From contig CAYFQB010000053.1 in assembly GCA_964345225.1 (NCBI GenBank), forward strand, positions 1 to 64,000: a stretch of 64,000 nucleotides of DNA, in the 5' to 3' direction. Under the pieces are notes generated by a model. That model was not told the DNA's origin. It did no database searches and saw nothing but the letters and a program-made list of their open reading frames with translations. The DNA is from CAYFQB01 sp964345225. Its GTDB lineage: Bacteria > Nitrospirota > Thermodesulfovibrionia > Thermodesulfovibrionales > UBA6898. A program made the position numbers and the translations under genes. The stretch's first letter is position 1, and each line of letters begins with the position of its first letter. This document shows positions 24,770 through 33,081 of this stretch, piece by piece.

Positions 24770-25870
24770 GTGCTCAGCAGAATAAAGAATAAAGTGCTTT
24801 CTGGAAAACGGATTTCCGGTGAAGATGCTTTAAGACTTTTTGAAAGCGATGACATATTTCTCACAGGTTTACTTGCTGAAAAAGTTGCCAAGAGAAAAAA
24901 TGGCAGAAAGGCCTATTTCATAAGAAACAGGCATATCAATCCTACAAACATCTGTGTAAACCGCTGCAGATTTTGCGCTTTCAGCAGGTCAAAGGGTGAA
25001 GAAGGCGCATTCGAATTGACCACCAATGAAATTATAAAAAAACTCTCGATTCGTAATCCGCAATCTGTAACCCGTAACTCGCAATTCACAACTCCTTACA
25101 GAGAGGTACATATTGTCGGAGGGCTTCATCCGGAATGGCCTTTCGAATATTATCTTGAAATAATTTCAAGTATAAGAAGAAATTTCCCTGAAATTCACAT
25201 AAAGGCATTTACTGCTGTCGAGGTGGACTACTTTTCAAAGATAAGTGGAAAAGTCCTGGAGGAAATACTCACAGCCCTGAAACTCAGCGGACTTAATTCA
25301 ATGCCTGGAGGTGGTGCAGAGATATTTGATGCTGAAATAAGAAACCGCTTATGTCCAAAAAAAATTTCGGGTCAAAGGTGGCTCGAAATAATAGAAACAG
25401 CTCACAAGGCCGGTATCAAGACAAATGCTACAATGCTTTACGGCCATATCGAAGATTATTCAAATCGAGTCGATCATCTTCTAAGACTGAGAAGACTTCA
25501 GGACAGAACTGGAGGATTTCAGGCATTTATTCCCCTTGCCTACCATCCAAAAAATACACAGATAAAAGGTGGCTATACATCAGGTGTAGATGACCTGAAG
25601 ACAATTGCAATAAGCCGTATCGTCCTTGATAATTTCGACCATATAAAGGCTTACTGGATAATGCTCGGTGAAAAGATCTCACAGCTTGCCCTAAAATTTG
25701 GAGCAGACGACATAGACGGAACAATTATTGAAGAGAAGATCACACATTCTGCTGGCGCACTCACAGGCGAGCATCTCACAGCAGAGCAGTTGATTAACCT
25801 GATTAGAAAGGCAGGCAAGACACCTGTCGAGAGGGACTCGTTTTACAGAAGGGTGAGATACAGCAGATGA
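24770..25870 (+). CDS. mqnE: Aminodeoxyfutalosine synthase (radical SAM), with in-frame heptad insertion
   Basis: MqnE adds an adenosyl radical to 3-[(1-carboxyvinyl)oxy]benzoate in futalosine-dependent menaquinone synthesis. The radical SAM site is CVNRCRFCAFSR. Further MqnE-like segments are VHIVGGLHPEWPFEYYLE, NSMPGGGAEIF and YGHIEDYSNRVDHLLRLR. The start is GTG at 24770. Between IIKKL and REVHIVGGLHP lie about 17 extra residues encoded largely by six heptanucleotides (25050-25091, consensus YYCGYAA), an insertion of repeat DNA into the gene. The stop overlaps mqnC (ATGA), so the two enzymes are co-translated. Confidence 0.94.
   Translation: MLSRIKNKVLSGKRISGEDALRLFESDDIFLTGLLAEKVAKRKNGRKAYFIRNRHINPTNICVNRCRFCAFSRSKGEEGAFELTTNEIIKKLSIRNPQSVTRNSQFTTPYREVHIVGGLHPEWPFEYYLEIISSIRRNFPEIHIKAFTAVEVDYFSKISGKVLEEILTALKLSGLNSMPGGGAEIFDAEIRNRLCPKKISGQRWLEIIETAHKAGIKTNATMLYGHIEDYSNRVDHLLRLRRLQDRTGGFQAFIPLAYHPKNTQIKGGYTSGVDDLKTIAISRIVLDNFDHIKAYWIMLGEKISQLALKFGADDIDGTIIEEKITHSAGALTGEHLTAEQLINLIRKAGKTPVERDSFYRRVRYSR
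25050..25091. repeat. Heptad tract inside mqnE (6 units, 42 nt)
   Basis: Six consecutive 7-mers, TTCGTAA, TCCGCAA, TCTGTAA, CCCGTAA, CTCGCAA and TTCACAA, lie in frame in mqnE. Length 42 is a multiple of both 7 and 3. The encoded residues (RNPQSVTRNSQF) fall between conserved segments of the enzyme. Confidence 0.9.
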
Positions 25871-26934
25871 AAAATAATAAAAGTAAGGAACGCATTACCA
25901 ACAGGCAGGCATTATCCATGCTCAAGACCGCAGAGCTCCTCGAGCTTGGCATGATAGCAGATAATATAAGGAAAAAGCTTCATCCCGAGGGCATCGTCAC
26001 ATTTGTTGTAGACAGGAATATTAATTATACGAACATCTGTATCAACAGATGCAGATTCTGTGCATTCTGGAGAGATAAAAATGACCCGGATGCATATCTT
26101 CTTGATAAAGATATCCTTTTTCAAAAGATCGAGGAGACACTGAATCTTGGGGGCACACAGATACTGCTTCAGGGCGGACTCCATCCCGCCTTAAACATCG
26201 ATTACTACATTGATTTATTAACCTCCATAAAAAACAGGTTTGACATAAACATACACGGCTTTTCGCCTCCCGAGATATGTTATATTGCTGATTCATCTGA
26301 GCTTACTTTAAGAGAAACAATAAAAATACTGAATGATGCAGGGCTTGATTCCATACCGGGAGGCGGTGCTGAAGTACTTTCAGACAGGGTAAGAAAGATT
26401 ATTAGTCCCAAAAAGATCGGGACCTCCCGCTGGCTTGAGGTTATGCAAAATGCTCATATGCTCGGCATGAGAACAACAGCTACCATGATGTTCGGAAGTA
26501 TTGAAAAGCCAGAAGATATAATTATTCATCTGGATTCTTTAAGAAAACTACAGGACAGGACCGGCGGCTTTACAGCTTTTATTCCCTGGTCATTCCAGCC
26601 CTGGAATACAAAATTAATTCAAAATCCAAAATTCAAAATTCAAAATTTTATTACTGCCGTAGAATACCTGAAGGTTCTCGCATTATCAAGAATTTACCTT
26701 GATAATTTCAAAAATATACAGGCTTCATGGGTAACACAGGGACTAAAGGTCGCTCAGGTCGCTCTCAGGTTTGGTGCTAATGATTTTGGTTCCACTATGA
26801 TAGAAGAAAACGTCGTAGCCTCAACCGGTGTGACTTACAGGATATCAAAAGATGAAATTATAAGGGCAATAAGAGATGCAGGGAGTAAGCCTGCGCAGAG
26901 AGACACATATTACAATATCATCAGAAGATTTTAG
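25867..26934 (+). CDS. mqnC: Cyclic dehypoxanthinyl futalosine synthase (radical SAM), with heptad tract
   Basis: MqnC cyclises dehypoxanthinyl futalosine in menaquinone synthesis. It carries the radical SAM motif CINRCRFCAFWR and MqnC-like segments QILLQGGLHP, DSIPGGGAEVLSDRV, TTATMMFGSIE, FIPWSFQPWNT and ASWVTQG. A short stretch IQNPKFKIQNF, encoded by four ATTCAAA-type heptads (26617-26644), enlarges the variable loop after WNT. It overlaps mqnE by ATGA. Other menaquinone genes (mqnA, mqnB, mqnD) are not in the window. Confidence 0.94.
   Translation: MKNNKSKERITNRQALSMLKTAELLELGMIADNIRKKLHPEGIVTFVVDRNINYTNICINRCRFCAFWRDKNDPDAYLLDKDILFQKIEETLNLGGTQILLQGGLHPALNIDYYIDLLTSIKNRFDINIHGFSPPEICYIADSSELTLRETIKILNDAGLDSIPGGGAEVLSDRVRKIISPKKIGTSRWLEVMQNAHMLGMRTTATMMFGSIEKPEDIIIHLDSLRKLQDRTGGFTAFIPWSFQPWNTKLIQNPKFKIQNFITAVEYLKVLALSRIYLDNFKNIQASWVTQGLKVAQVALRFGANDFGSTMIEENVVASTGVTYRISKDEIIRAIRDAGSKPAQRDTYYNIIRRF
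26617..26644. repeat. Heptad tract inside mqnC (4 units, 28 nt)
   Basis: Units ATTCAAA, ATCCAAA, ATTCAAA and ATTCAAA follow one another in the coding sequence of mqnC. They resemble the TTCAAAAT/ATTTTGAA repeats between genes. The tract encodes NPKFKIQN in a loop that varies among homologues. Confidence 0.85.
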
Positions 26935-26991
26935 AGGTTTGAAACCATTGCTGCTAAATAATATAATAGACCAAAAAAACAGGAGGCAAAG

Positions 26992-28167
26992 TTGAACCAG
27001 AAAATTTCTGTTAAACTTGCATCACGCGTTAATAATCTACCCCCATATCTTTTTGAATCCATAGACAAAATGAAGCTGGAGGCTATTGAGAAAGGTGTTG
27101 ATTTAATCGATATGAGTATAGGTGACCCTGACATTCCAACACCTGCTCATATAGTAGAGGCAATGAAAAGCGCTGTAGAAAAGGCAGAGCACCACCGTTA
27201 TCCATCATATGAAGGTATGCTTTCTTACAGGGATGCTGTTGCCAAATGGTATAAAAAGCGATTTAACGTTACCCTTGATCCAAAAAATGAAGTGCTATCT
27301 CTTATAGGCTCCAAAGAGGGAATCGGACATATACCTTTAGCATTTGTTGGGCCGGGTGACACCGTACTTGTGCCTTCACCTGGATATCCTGTCTATCCTG
27401 TCAGTGTTCTGTTCGCTGGCGGCAAAAGTTATATCATGCCTCTTATCGAAGAAAATGACTTTCTGCCTGATCTAAAATCAATTCCTCAGGAGACGTTAAA
27501 TAACACCAAAATGATGTTTATCAATTATCCTAACAACCCAACCTCAGCTGTTGCACCCAGAGAATTTTTTCGTGATGCGGTAAATTTCGCTGAAAAGCAT
27601 AACATCATAGTCTGCCATGATGCAGCATACAGCGAAATCTATTATGACGGGGAAAAACCTCTGAGTTTTATGGAGATTGAAGGGGCAAAAGATGTAGGGA
27701 TAGAATTCCATTCCCTTTCAAAGACATACAACATGACAGGATGGAGAATAGGATTTGCTGTTGGCAGCAGAGAAATAATAGCCGGTCTTGGCAAAATAAA
27801 AACAAACCTCGACTCGGGTGTATTCCAGGCTATCCAGGAGGCATCAATCGTCGCACTCAATACCGGGGATACGGTTTTATCCAGCATAAGGAAGACCTAC
27901 CAGGAAAGAAGAGACGCCCTCTATTATGGTTTAAAGGGTATCGGTATCGAGACGCATAAACCAGAAGCGACTTTCTATCTGTGGGCAAAGGTACCCAGGG
28001 GTGTTGATTCATCCGGTTTTGTTGCACATATACTTGAGAAAGCCGGGGTACTTTCTACGCCGGGTAACGGCTTTGGTGAGCCTGGCGAAGGTTATGTCAG
28101 GTTTGCCCTTACTGTATCCATTGAGAGGATTAAAGAGGCTGTTGAACGGATAAGAAAGGTACTTTAA
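26992..28167 (+). CDS. dapL: LL-diaminopimelate aminotransferase
   Basis: DapL makes LL-diaminopimelate directly from tetrahydrodipicolinate, for lysine and peptidoglycan, using PLP. The 391-residue fold-type I aminotransferase has DMSIGDPDIPTP near the N-terminus, HHRYPSYEGM, SKEGIGHIPLAF, INYPNNPTSAVA, the cofactor lysine in FHSLSKTYNMTGWRIGFAVG and a conserved final RFALT. The start is TTG with AGGAGG upstream. A terminator-like hairpin follows. A generic aspartate-type aminotransferase is the alternative, but the overall motif set favours DapL. Confidence 0.88.
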   Translation: MNQKISVKLASRVNNLPPYLFESIDKMKLEAIEKGVDLIDMSIGDPDIPTPAHIVEAMKSAVEKAEHHRYPSYEGMLSYRDAVAKWYKKRFNVTLDPKNEVLSLIGSKEGIGHIPLAFVGPGDTVLVPSPGYPVYPVSVLFAGGKSYIMPLIEENDFLPDLKSIPQETLNNTKMMFINYPNNPTSAVAPREFFRDAVNFAEKHNIIVCHDAAYSEIYYDGEKPLSFMEIEGAKDVGIEFHSLSKTYNMTGWRIGFAVGSREIIAGLGKIKTNLDSGVFQAIQEASIVALNTGDTVLSSIRKTYQERRDALYYGLKGIGIETHKPEATFYLWAKVPRGVDSSGFVAHILEKAGVLSTPGNGFGEPGEGYVRFALTVSIERIKEAVERIRKVL

Positions 28168-28236
28168 AAAATGCAGAATTCAGAGTATAATTTTTATACT
28201 TTTACATTCTTCAATCTGACTTCTGCATTTTTTTAT
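28168..28236 (+). terminator. Terminator-like hairpin after dapL
   Basis: AAAAAATGCAGAA starts just after the stop codon and pairs with TTCTGCATTTTTTT about 40 nt later; TCAGA and TCTGA extend the stem. The final T-run supports a Rho-independent terminator. The internal loop is long, so efficiency is uncertain. Confidence 0.6.
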
Positions 28237-28256
28237 TCTTACTTCTGACTTTTAAA

Positions 28257-28718
28257 ATGTCAACCGTTTATCTTGGAATCGGTTCCAATCTAGGCAAAAG
28301 GCAGGAGAACTGTCTAAGGGCTATAGAACTTCTCAGGAGCAAAAGTCTTACAGTGACAAAACAGTCTTCAATGTATGAGACTGAACCCTGGGGAATAACG
28401 AAACAATCAAAATTTATTAATATGGCAGTGGAAGTCGAAACAGACCTCACCCCGATGGAACTTCTGTATCTTATAAAAACAATTGAGAATGAGATGGGAA
28501 GGTTACATTCAGAGAGATGGGGGCCACGTATTATAGACATTGACATATTGCTTTACGATGATACATATATCAATGAAGACGAACTTAAAATACCCCATCC
28601 TCTTTTACATGAGAGGGATTTCGTGCTCGAACCTCTATCAGAAATCGCACCTGAAAAGGTACACCCAGTACTGTCCAAGAAAATAAGTGCCCTGCTCAAG
28701 GACAAAAAAATGCGCTGA
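28257..28718 (+). CDS. folK: 2-amino-4-hydroxy-6-hydroxymethyldihydropteridine diphosphokinase
   Basis: FolK transfers pyrophosphate from ATP to the pterin in folate synthesis. Signature segments are YLGIGSNLGKRQEN, SSMYETEPWGI, FINMAVEVETDL and the RWGPRIIDIDILLYDD catalytic strand, followed by PHPLLHERDFVLEPL. The length (153) is normal. No clear ribosome-binding site is seen before the ATG. It is followed by a long repeat region and shows no folate-gene neighbours. Confidence 0.95.
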   Translation: MSTVYLGIGSNLGKRQENCLRAIELLRSKSLTVTKQSSMYETEPWGITKQSKFINMAVEVETDLTPMELLYLIKTIENEMGRLHSERWGPRIIDIDILLYDDTYINEDELKIPHPLLHERDFVLEPLSEIAPEKVHPVLSKKISALLKDKKMR

Positions 28719-28853
28719 CCTTAAAAAGTAGGCGGTAGGAAGTAAGCTCTAAGTAGTAAAAAAGAACTCTATGCTCCAAGCACCATTGCCCCTTGTCAAT
28801 TTAATATCTAATTTTTAATCTTATCTGCACCATGTCCTTTGCCCTGTGCTCTA

Positions 28854-28895
28854 TGAGAACTAAAAGGTTACGTTTTACGGTAACGGTTACGAAGT
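28854..28895 (-). repeat. Composite-repeat conserved block, copy at 28.9 kb
   Basis: Read on the minus strand, this carries CTTCGTAACCG...ACCTTTTAGTTCTCA. It matches 8881-8921, 46635-46675 and 31699-31738. Homology with the 46.6-kb copy extends outward to about 28796 (through AGAGCACAGGGCAAAGGA and ATGGTGCAGATAAGATT), about 100 bp in all. Confidence 0.85.
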
Positions 28896-28898
28896 CCG

Positions 28899-28930
28899 CC
28901 CTGTCAAGTAAGCTTTTCTACTTTACAGGG
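28899..28930. repeat. Dispersed 32-nt hairpin, copy B
   Basis: Exact reverse complement of the hairpin at 243-274. It sits between the modules ending AAACGGGC and starting CTTCGTAACC (minus-strand reading), which are directly joined at 8870-8890. Confidence 0.9.
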
Positions 28931-28980
28931 CCCGTTTACTCATCGCATGGCGCTTGGCGCTCGGCGCATGGTGTTCTTTA

Positions 28981-29092
28981 TACTGCTTACTGCCTACTTC
29001 CTACTTTTTATTATTTACTCCTTACTTTTTGCTCCCTGCTCCTTACTCCTCACCCCTCACTTCTTACTTCTTACTGCTTACTACTTACTTTT
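28981..29092. repeat. Heptanucleotide array, 16 units in register
   Basis: Sixteen consecutive 7-mers share the pattern TACTNCT (TACTGCT, TACTGCC, TACTTCC, TACTCCT, TACTTCT and so on) without a register slip over 112 nt. This is the reverse complement of the AGNAGTA unit at 8655-8836. An open frame through it (28832-29107) is a repeat artefact. Confidence 0.92.
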
Positions 29093-29125
29093 CTTATGAC
29101 TCAATAACCAATGGATAACCCCTAA

Positions 29126-29274
29126 TATACCTGCTATTTTTATACTGAAATGCATTTTTGGGGTTAACCCAAGACATGAGACGGGTAAAAATTTCCCTCT
29201 AGGGAGCGAAAAGAATATGTCCAACTACTTAATTTACCTGCTATTTTTATACTGAAATGCATTTTTGGGGTTAA
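29126..29274. mobile_element. Partial MITE-like palindromic element, copy 3
   Basis: Two direct copies of CTGCTATTTTTATACTGAAA with GCATTTTTGGGGTTAA (29130-29167 and 29238-29274) bracket a half core. The half core runs from GAGACGGGTAAAAATTTCCC to ATATGTCCAACTACTTAA and matches the right half of the copy at 61306. The left half is missing. Confidence 0.75.
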
Positions 29275-29386
29275 CAATTGTATAAAATAGCATAGGGACA
29301 ATATTGTACTTGACATAATAAACGGAACGGAATTTAAATATTATGGCAACTATTTAAATATCTAGAAAGCTTTCAGATTAACGGCA

Positions 29387-31660
29387 ATGGTAAAGATATT
29401 AGTTGTCGAAGATGAAGGCCTCATGGCCACCGAGATAAAAAATACATTACAGAACCTGGGGTATTCTGTTCCTGCTGTCGCATCTAATGGTGAGGAAGCC
29501 ATAAAAAGGGCCGCAGAGGTCCATCCCGATTTGGTGCTGATAGATATCATCCTAAAAAGTGAAATGGATGGAGTTAAAGTTGCAGAACAGATCGACGAGC
29601 ATTTCGATATACCGGTTGTTTATTTAACCGCCCACTCAGATGAAAACATACTGCAACGTGCAATGAAATCAAAGCATTTTGGCTTTATACTTAAGCCTTT
29701 CGATGAAAGGGAACTCCGCACCGCCATCGAGATAGCTATTTACAAACATAAAAAGGAAAAAGAATTAAGGGAGAGCCATGAATGGTTTGCAACAACACTC
29801 AAAAGTATAGGCGATGCCGTGATCGCCACTGATGAGAAAGGATCTGTAACATTTATGAATTCTGTTGCAGAAGTATTGACTGGCTGGAAGCAGGAAGAAG
29901 CTTTAGGAAAACCCCTGGAAGATGTATTCAATATCATTAATGAGAAAACAGGTAATAGAACCGAAGACCCTGTAACAAAGGTGCTCAGAGAAGGTGCTAT
30001 AGTGGGGTTGGCCAACGATACAGTTTTGATAGCTAAAGATGGAACAAAACTACCTATTACTGACAGTGGTGCACCAATCAAAGACAACAGGGGAAATATC
30101 ATTGGTACTATCATGGTTTTTCATGACATTACCGAAAGCAAGCTGGCTGAAGAATTTATCAAGAATATCCTTGAAAGTATGGGCGAGGGTTTTGTAGTTG
30201 TAGATCGTCAATATAGGATAATAACGGCAAATAAGGCCTATTGCCAGCAGGTCAAGATGCCTGTTGAAGATATTACAGGCAAACACTGCTATAAGATCTC
30301 ACACCAGATAGATAAGCCCTGCCATGAAGTTGGCGAGAAATGTGCTATAGTTCATACCTTTGAGACCGGAGAAAACTCCTCAGTCCTACACATTCACCAT
30401 GACAAAGAGGGTAATCCATTGTACGTGGAGATAAAATCTTATCCGATCAGAGATACATCAGGAAACATCACTTCAGTAATAGAGGTTCTCAATAATATAT
30501 CTGAAAGGGTTAAACTTGAAGAACAGCTTCGCCAGGCTCAAAAGATGGAGGCAGTTGGACAGCTTGCAGGAGGTATTGCCCATGACTTCAACAATATCCT
30601 TACAGCAATAATAGGCTACGGCAATTTAGTGCAGATCAAGATGAATAAGAACGACCCGCTACGGAACTATCTGGAACAGATGATTAAATCAGCAGAAAAG
30701 GCATCCGATTTAACGCGCAGTCTTCTTGCATTCAGCAGAAAGCAGATAATAAACCCACAGCCTCTAAATCTTAATGATATGATAAATAAAGCAGAGGTTT
30801 TGATTTCAAGGCTGATCGGCGAGGATATTGAACTTAAGACCATCCTTCCAGATGAAGATGTCACAGTAATGGCAGATGAAGGCCAGTTAGAGCAGGCACT
30901 GATAAATCTTGTAACTAACGCAAGGGATGCGATGCCTGAAGGAGGGTTTCTGATCGTAGAGACAGAAGTAACTGAATTAGACGACAAATTTATAAAGACA
31001 TATGGTTTTGGGGTAACTGGAAAGTATGCCCATATATCAGTAACAGATACAGGTGTGGGGCTGGACGAGGAGACAAAAGAACGGATATTCGAACCATTTT
31101 TCACCACAAAGGAAACCGGAAAAGGGACGGGTTTAGGGCTCTCGATGGTATACGGTATAATCAAACAACACAACGGCTATATCAATTTACACAGCGAGCT
31201 AGGTAGAGGCACTACCTTCAGGATTTACCTGCCTATAATCGATGAAAAGGTTCAATATAAAAAAATAATGGAGCATCAAGCTATTCAGGGAGGTACAGAA
31301 ACAGTACTCCTAGCAGAAGATGATGAAGATGTCAGGAAACTAATAAAAGACATCCTCGAGAAGTTCGGATACAAGGTCATAGTGGCAGTAGACGGAGAAG
31401 ATGCATTTGACAAATTCATTGAGAATAAACATAGTATCCAGATACTCCTCCTTGACCTGATCATGCCCAGGAAAAACGGTAAAAAGGTTTATTCAGAAAT
31501 CAAAGAGATCAAACCTGACATAAAGGCATTATTTCTCAGTGGCTATTCAGCAAATCTTGTCCATAGGAAAGGTGTACTCGAAGAAGATTTGAACTTCATC
31601 TTCAAGCCTGTGTCGGTCAATGACCTTCTGATAAATGTACGTGAAATACTTGATAAATAA
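29387..31660 (+). CDS. Hybrid sensor histidine kinase (REC-PAS-PAS-HK-REC)
   Basis: A cytoplasmic signalling protein of 757 residues. Order: N-terminal receiver (1-115, Asp in VLIDIIL), PAS (about 130-250), second PAS (260-375), histidine kinase (phosphoacceptor in GGIAHDFNNILTAI, ATPase boxes NLVTNARDAMP, DTGVGLD, GKGTGLGLSM), and C-terminal receiver (635-757, Asp in LLLDLIMP). The second PAS has a Cys/His cluster (KHCYKISH, KPCHEVGEKC) that may bind metal or sense redox state; similar clusters are in the kinase at 2014. The ATG is preceded by repeat DNA. It may work with the HD-GYP regulator that follows. Confidence 0.94.
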   Translation: MVKILVVEDEGLMATEIKNTLQNLGYSVPAVASNGEEAIKRAAEVHPDLVLIDIILKSEMDGVKVAEQIDEHFDIPVVYLTAHSDENILQRAMKSKHFGFILKPFDERELRTAIEIAIYKHKKEKELRESHEWFATTLKSIGDAVIATDEKGSVTFMNSVAEVLTGWKQEEALGKPLEDVFNIINEKTGNRTEDPVTKVLREGAIVGLANDTVLIAKDGTKLPITDSGAPIKDNRGNIIGTIMVFHDITESKLAEEFIKNILESMGEGFVVVDRQYRIITANKAYCQQVKMPVEDITGKHCYKISHQIDKPCHEVGEKCAIVHTFETGENSSVLHIHHDKEGNPLYVEIKSYPIRDTSGNITSVIEVLNNISERVKLEEQLRQAQKMEAVGQLAGGIAHDFNNILTAIIGYGNLVQIKMNKNDPLRNYLEQMIKSAEKASDLTRSLLAFSRKQIINPQPLNLNDMINKAEVLISRLIGEDIELKTILPDEDVTVMADEGQLEQALINLVTNARDAMPEGGFLIVETEVTELDDKFIKTYGFGVTGKYAHISVTDTGVGLDEETKERIFEPFFTTKETGKGTGLGLSMVYGIIKQHNGYINLHSELGRGTTFRIYLPIIDEKVQYKKIMEHQAIQGGTETVLLAEDDEDVRKLIKDILEKFGYKVIVAVDGEDAFDKFIENKHSIQILLLDLIMPRKNGKKVYSEIKEIKPDIKALFLSGYSANLVHRKGVLEEDLNFIFKPVSVNDLLINVREILDK

Positions 31661-31964
31661 AAATATTTTTCTCCTTATTAGTGCCTGTCCTTACTCCTTG
31701 AGAACTAAAAGGTTACGTCTTACGGTTACGGTTACTATGCCCGCCCTGTCAAGTAAGCTTTTCTACTTTACAGGGACCGTTTCGGTTGTCGGTTACGTCT
31801 GTCGTCTTCGTTTATCTTAGTCTTTATCCGCCTCTAGTTTTCAATCTTAAATTTTCAATCTTAAATTAACGATTTTTTATCATTTTTTTGTTGCAAAAGA
31901 TTAAATCACTGCTATATTTATAGATAATAGATATATTTCTTGTAATAATAGGGTCTCGCGGCAA
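31661..31964. repeat. Intergenic composite repeat
   Basis: It holds the conserved block at 31699-31738 (minus-strand reading), the 32-nt hairpin at 31744-31775, a CGGTTGTCGGTTACG patch and a duplicated 14-mer TTTTCAATCTTAAA near 31838-31865. No gene or RNA is supported; an open frame of 61 codons across the block is an artefact. Confidence 0.75.
31744..31775. repeat. Dispersed 32-nt hairpin, copy C
   Basis: Identical to copy B at 28899-28930 and in the same orientation. It is flanked by the same conserved block on its left (31699-31738). Confidence 0.9.
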
Positions 31965-33074
31965 ATGAATCCGGTACAAAAAACTTCTAATATAAAATAC
32001 ACAATACTTGTTGTTGATGACGACATGTATGTCCTTGAATCTGTATCACTATTGCTGAATGAATACGGCTATTCTGTCGTCATATCCAGTAATGCTGATG
32101 ATGCTCTGACGTCATTTAAGAAGAACGAGATTGATGTTGTACTTACCGATATAAAAATGCCTGAATCTTCAGGCATTGCTCTGCTCGAAAGAATTCATAA
32201 TCTTAATTCAGAAATCCCTGTAATATTAATGACCGCATACGCTGAACTGGACATTGCATTGGAAGCAATAAAAAAAAATGCCTTTGATTTAATAGTAAAG
32301 CCCTACAATACTTACCATCTCATGTATACCATAGAAAAGGCTGTTAATTATGGAAGGCTTTTACTGTTAGAGAAGAACTACAAACATACGCTCGAAGATA
32401 CTGTTAGAAAGAGGACAAAAGAATTATCAGATGCATTGAAGATGATTAAAAATGTAAGCGCTGAGATAATGCAGCGATTAACGTCAGTTGCTGAATTCAG
32501 AGATGAAGAAACAGGCACTCACATATCAAGGATAGGATTATATGCAAAAAAGCTTTCCGAGGCATTTAATATGCCAAAGGACTTTGTTGAAACAATATTA
32601 TTCGCAAGTCCAATGCATGACATTGGAAAAGTTGGGATACCTGACAACATACTTTTAAAGTCGGGGGCTCTAACAACAGAAGAATTCAGTATTATGAAGA
32701 CACATACCCTGATTGGACGTGAAATACTCACCGGCTCAACATATCCGATAATTAAGATGGCTGAATTGATAGCATTAACTCATCATGAAAGGTGGGACGG
32801 CACAGGATACCCGGTGGGACTAAAAGGAAAAGACATTCCCTTTGAAGGAAGAATCGTGATGCTTGTTGACCAGTATGACGCCTTACGGAGTATAAGACCA
32901 TACAGAAGAGCCATGAGCCATAATGAGGCTTTCAATATAATAACAAAAGGTGATGGAAGAACAATGCCTTATCACTTTGACCCCGATATCTTAAATGCAT
33001 TCACTGAACTTGCCTCATCATTTGATGAAATATTTAATACGTTTAAGGGCTCAACAGTCGACAGCGAATTATAA
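31965..33074 (+). CDS. Response regulator with HD-GYP phosphodiesterase domain
   Basis: It probably degrades cyclic di-GMP under control of phosphorylation. The receiver (about 12-130) has Asp in VLTDIKMP. A short coiled linker leads to the HD-GYP domain (about 155-360), with metal-site motifs MHDIGKVGIPD and HHERWDGTGYPVGL, both complete. It lies about 300 nt downstream of the hybrid kinase on the same strand, a likely cognate. A GTAAACCCCGTTAG inverted repeat follows the stop by 7 nt. Confidence 0.95.
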   Translation: MNPVQKTSNIKYTILVVDDDMYVLESVSLLLNEYGYSVVISSNADDALTSFKKNEIDVVLTDIKMPESSGIALLERIHNLNSEIPVILMTAYAELDIALEAIKKNAFDLIVKPYNTYHLMYTIEKAVNYGRLLLLEKNYKHTLEDTVRKRTKELSDALKMIKNVSAEIMQRLTSVAEFRDEETGTHISRIGLYAKKLSEAFNMPKDFVETILFASPMHDIGKVGIPDNILLKSGALTTEEFSIMKTHTLIGREILTGSTYPIIKMAELIALTHHERWDGTGYPVGLKGKDIPFEGRIVMLVDQYDALRSIRPYRRAMSHNEAFNIITKGDGRTMPYHFDPDILNAFTELASSFDEIFNTFKGSTVDSEL

Positions 33075-33081
33075 TTTCACA

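Larger units (their letters stand above)
28719..29386. repeat. Repeat block: composite repeat, 32-nt hairpin, heptad array, palindromic element
   Basis: No gene is supported here. In order: a short heptad stretch (28730-28765); a block shared with 46635-46738 (28796-28895); the 32-nt hairpin (28899-28930); a GC-rich CGCATGGCGC patch; a 16-unit heptad array (28981-29092); and a partial palindromic element (29126-29274) with two ATTTTTATACTGAAATGC copies. TTGACA near 29315 may be part of the promoter for the kinase at 29387. Confidence 0.8.

Noticed and set aside
28981..29092. Possible CRISPR array
   Set aside because: The units are 7 nt, without spacers or constant direct repeats, and no cas gene is present.
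28832..29107. 91-codon plus-strand frame across the 28.9-kb repeats
   Set aside because: It spans the conserved block, hairpin and heptad array. The same peptide pieces (SMRTKRLR, SSKLFYFTG) arise from the other repeat copies at 31635-31820 and 46503-46697, so it reflects repeated DNA rather than genes.
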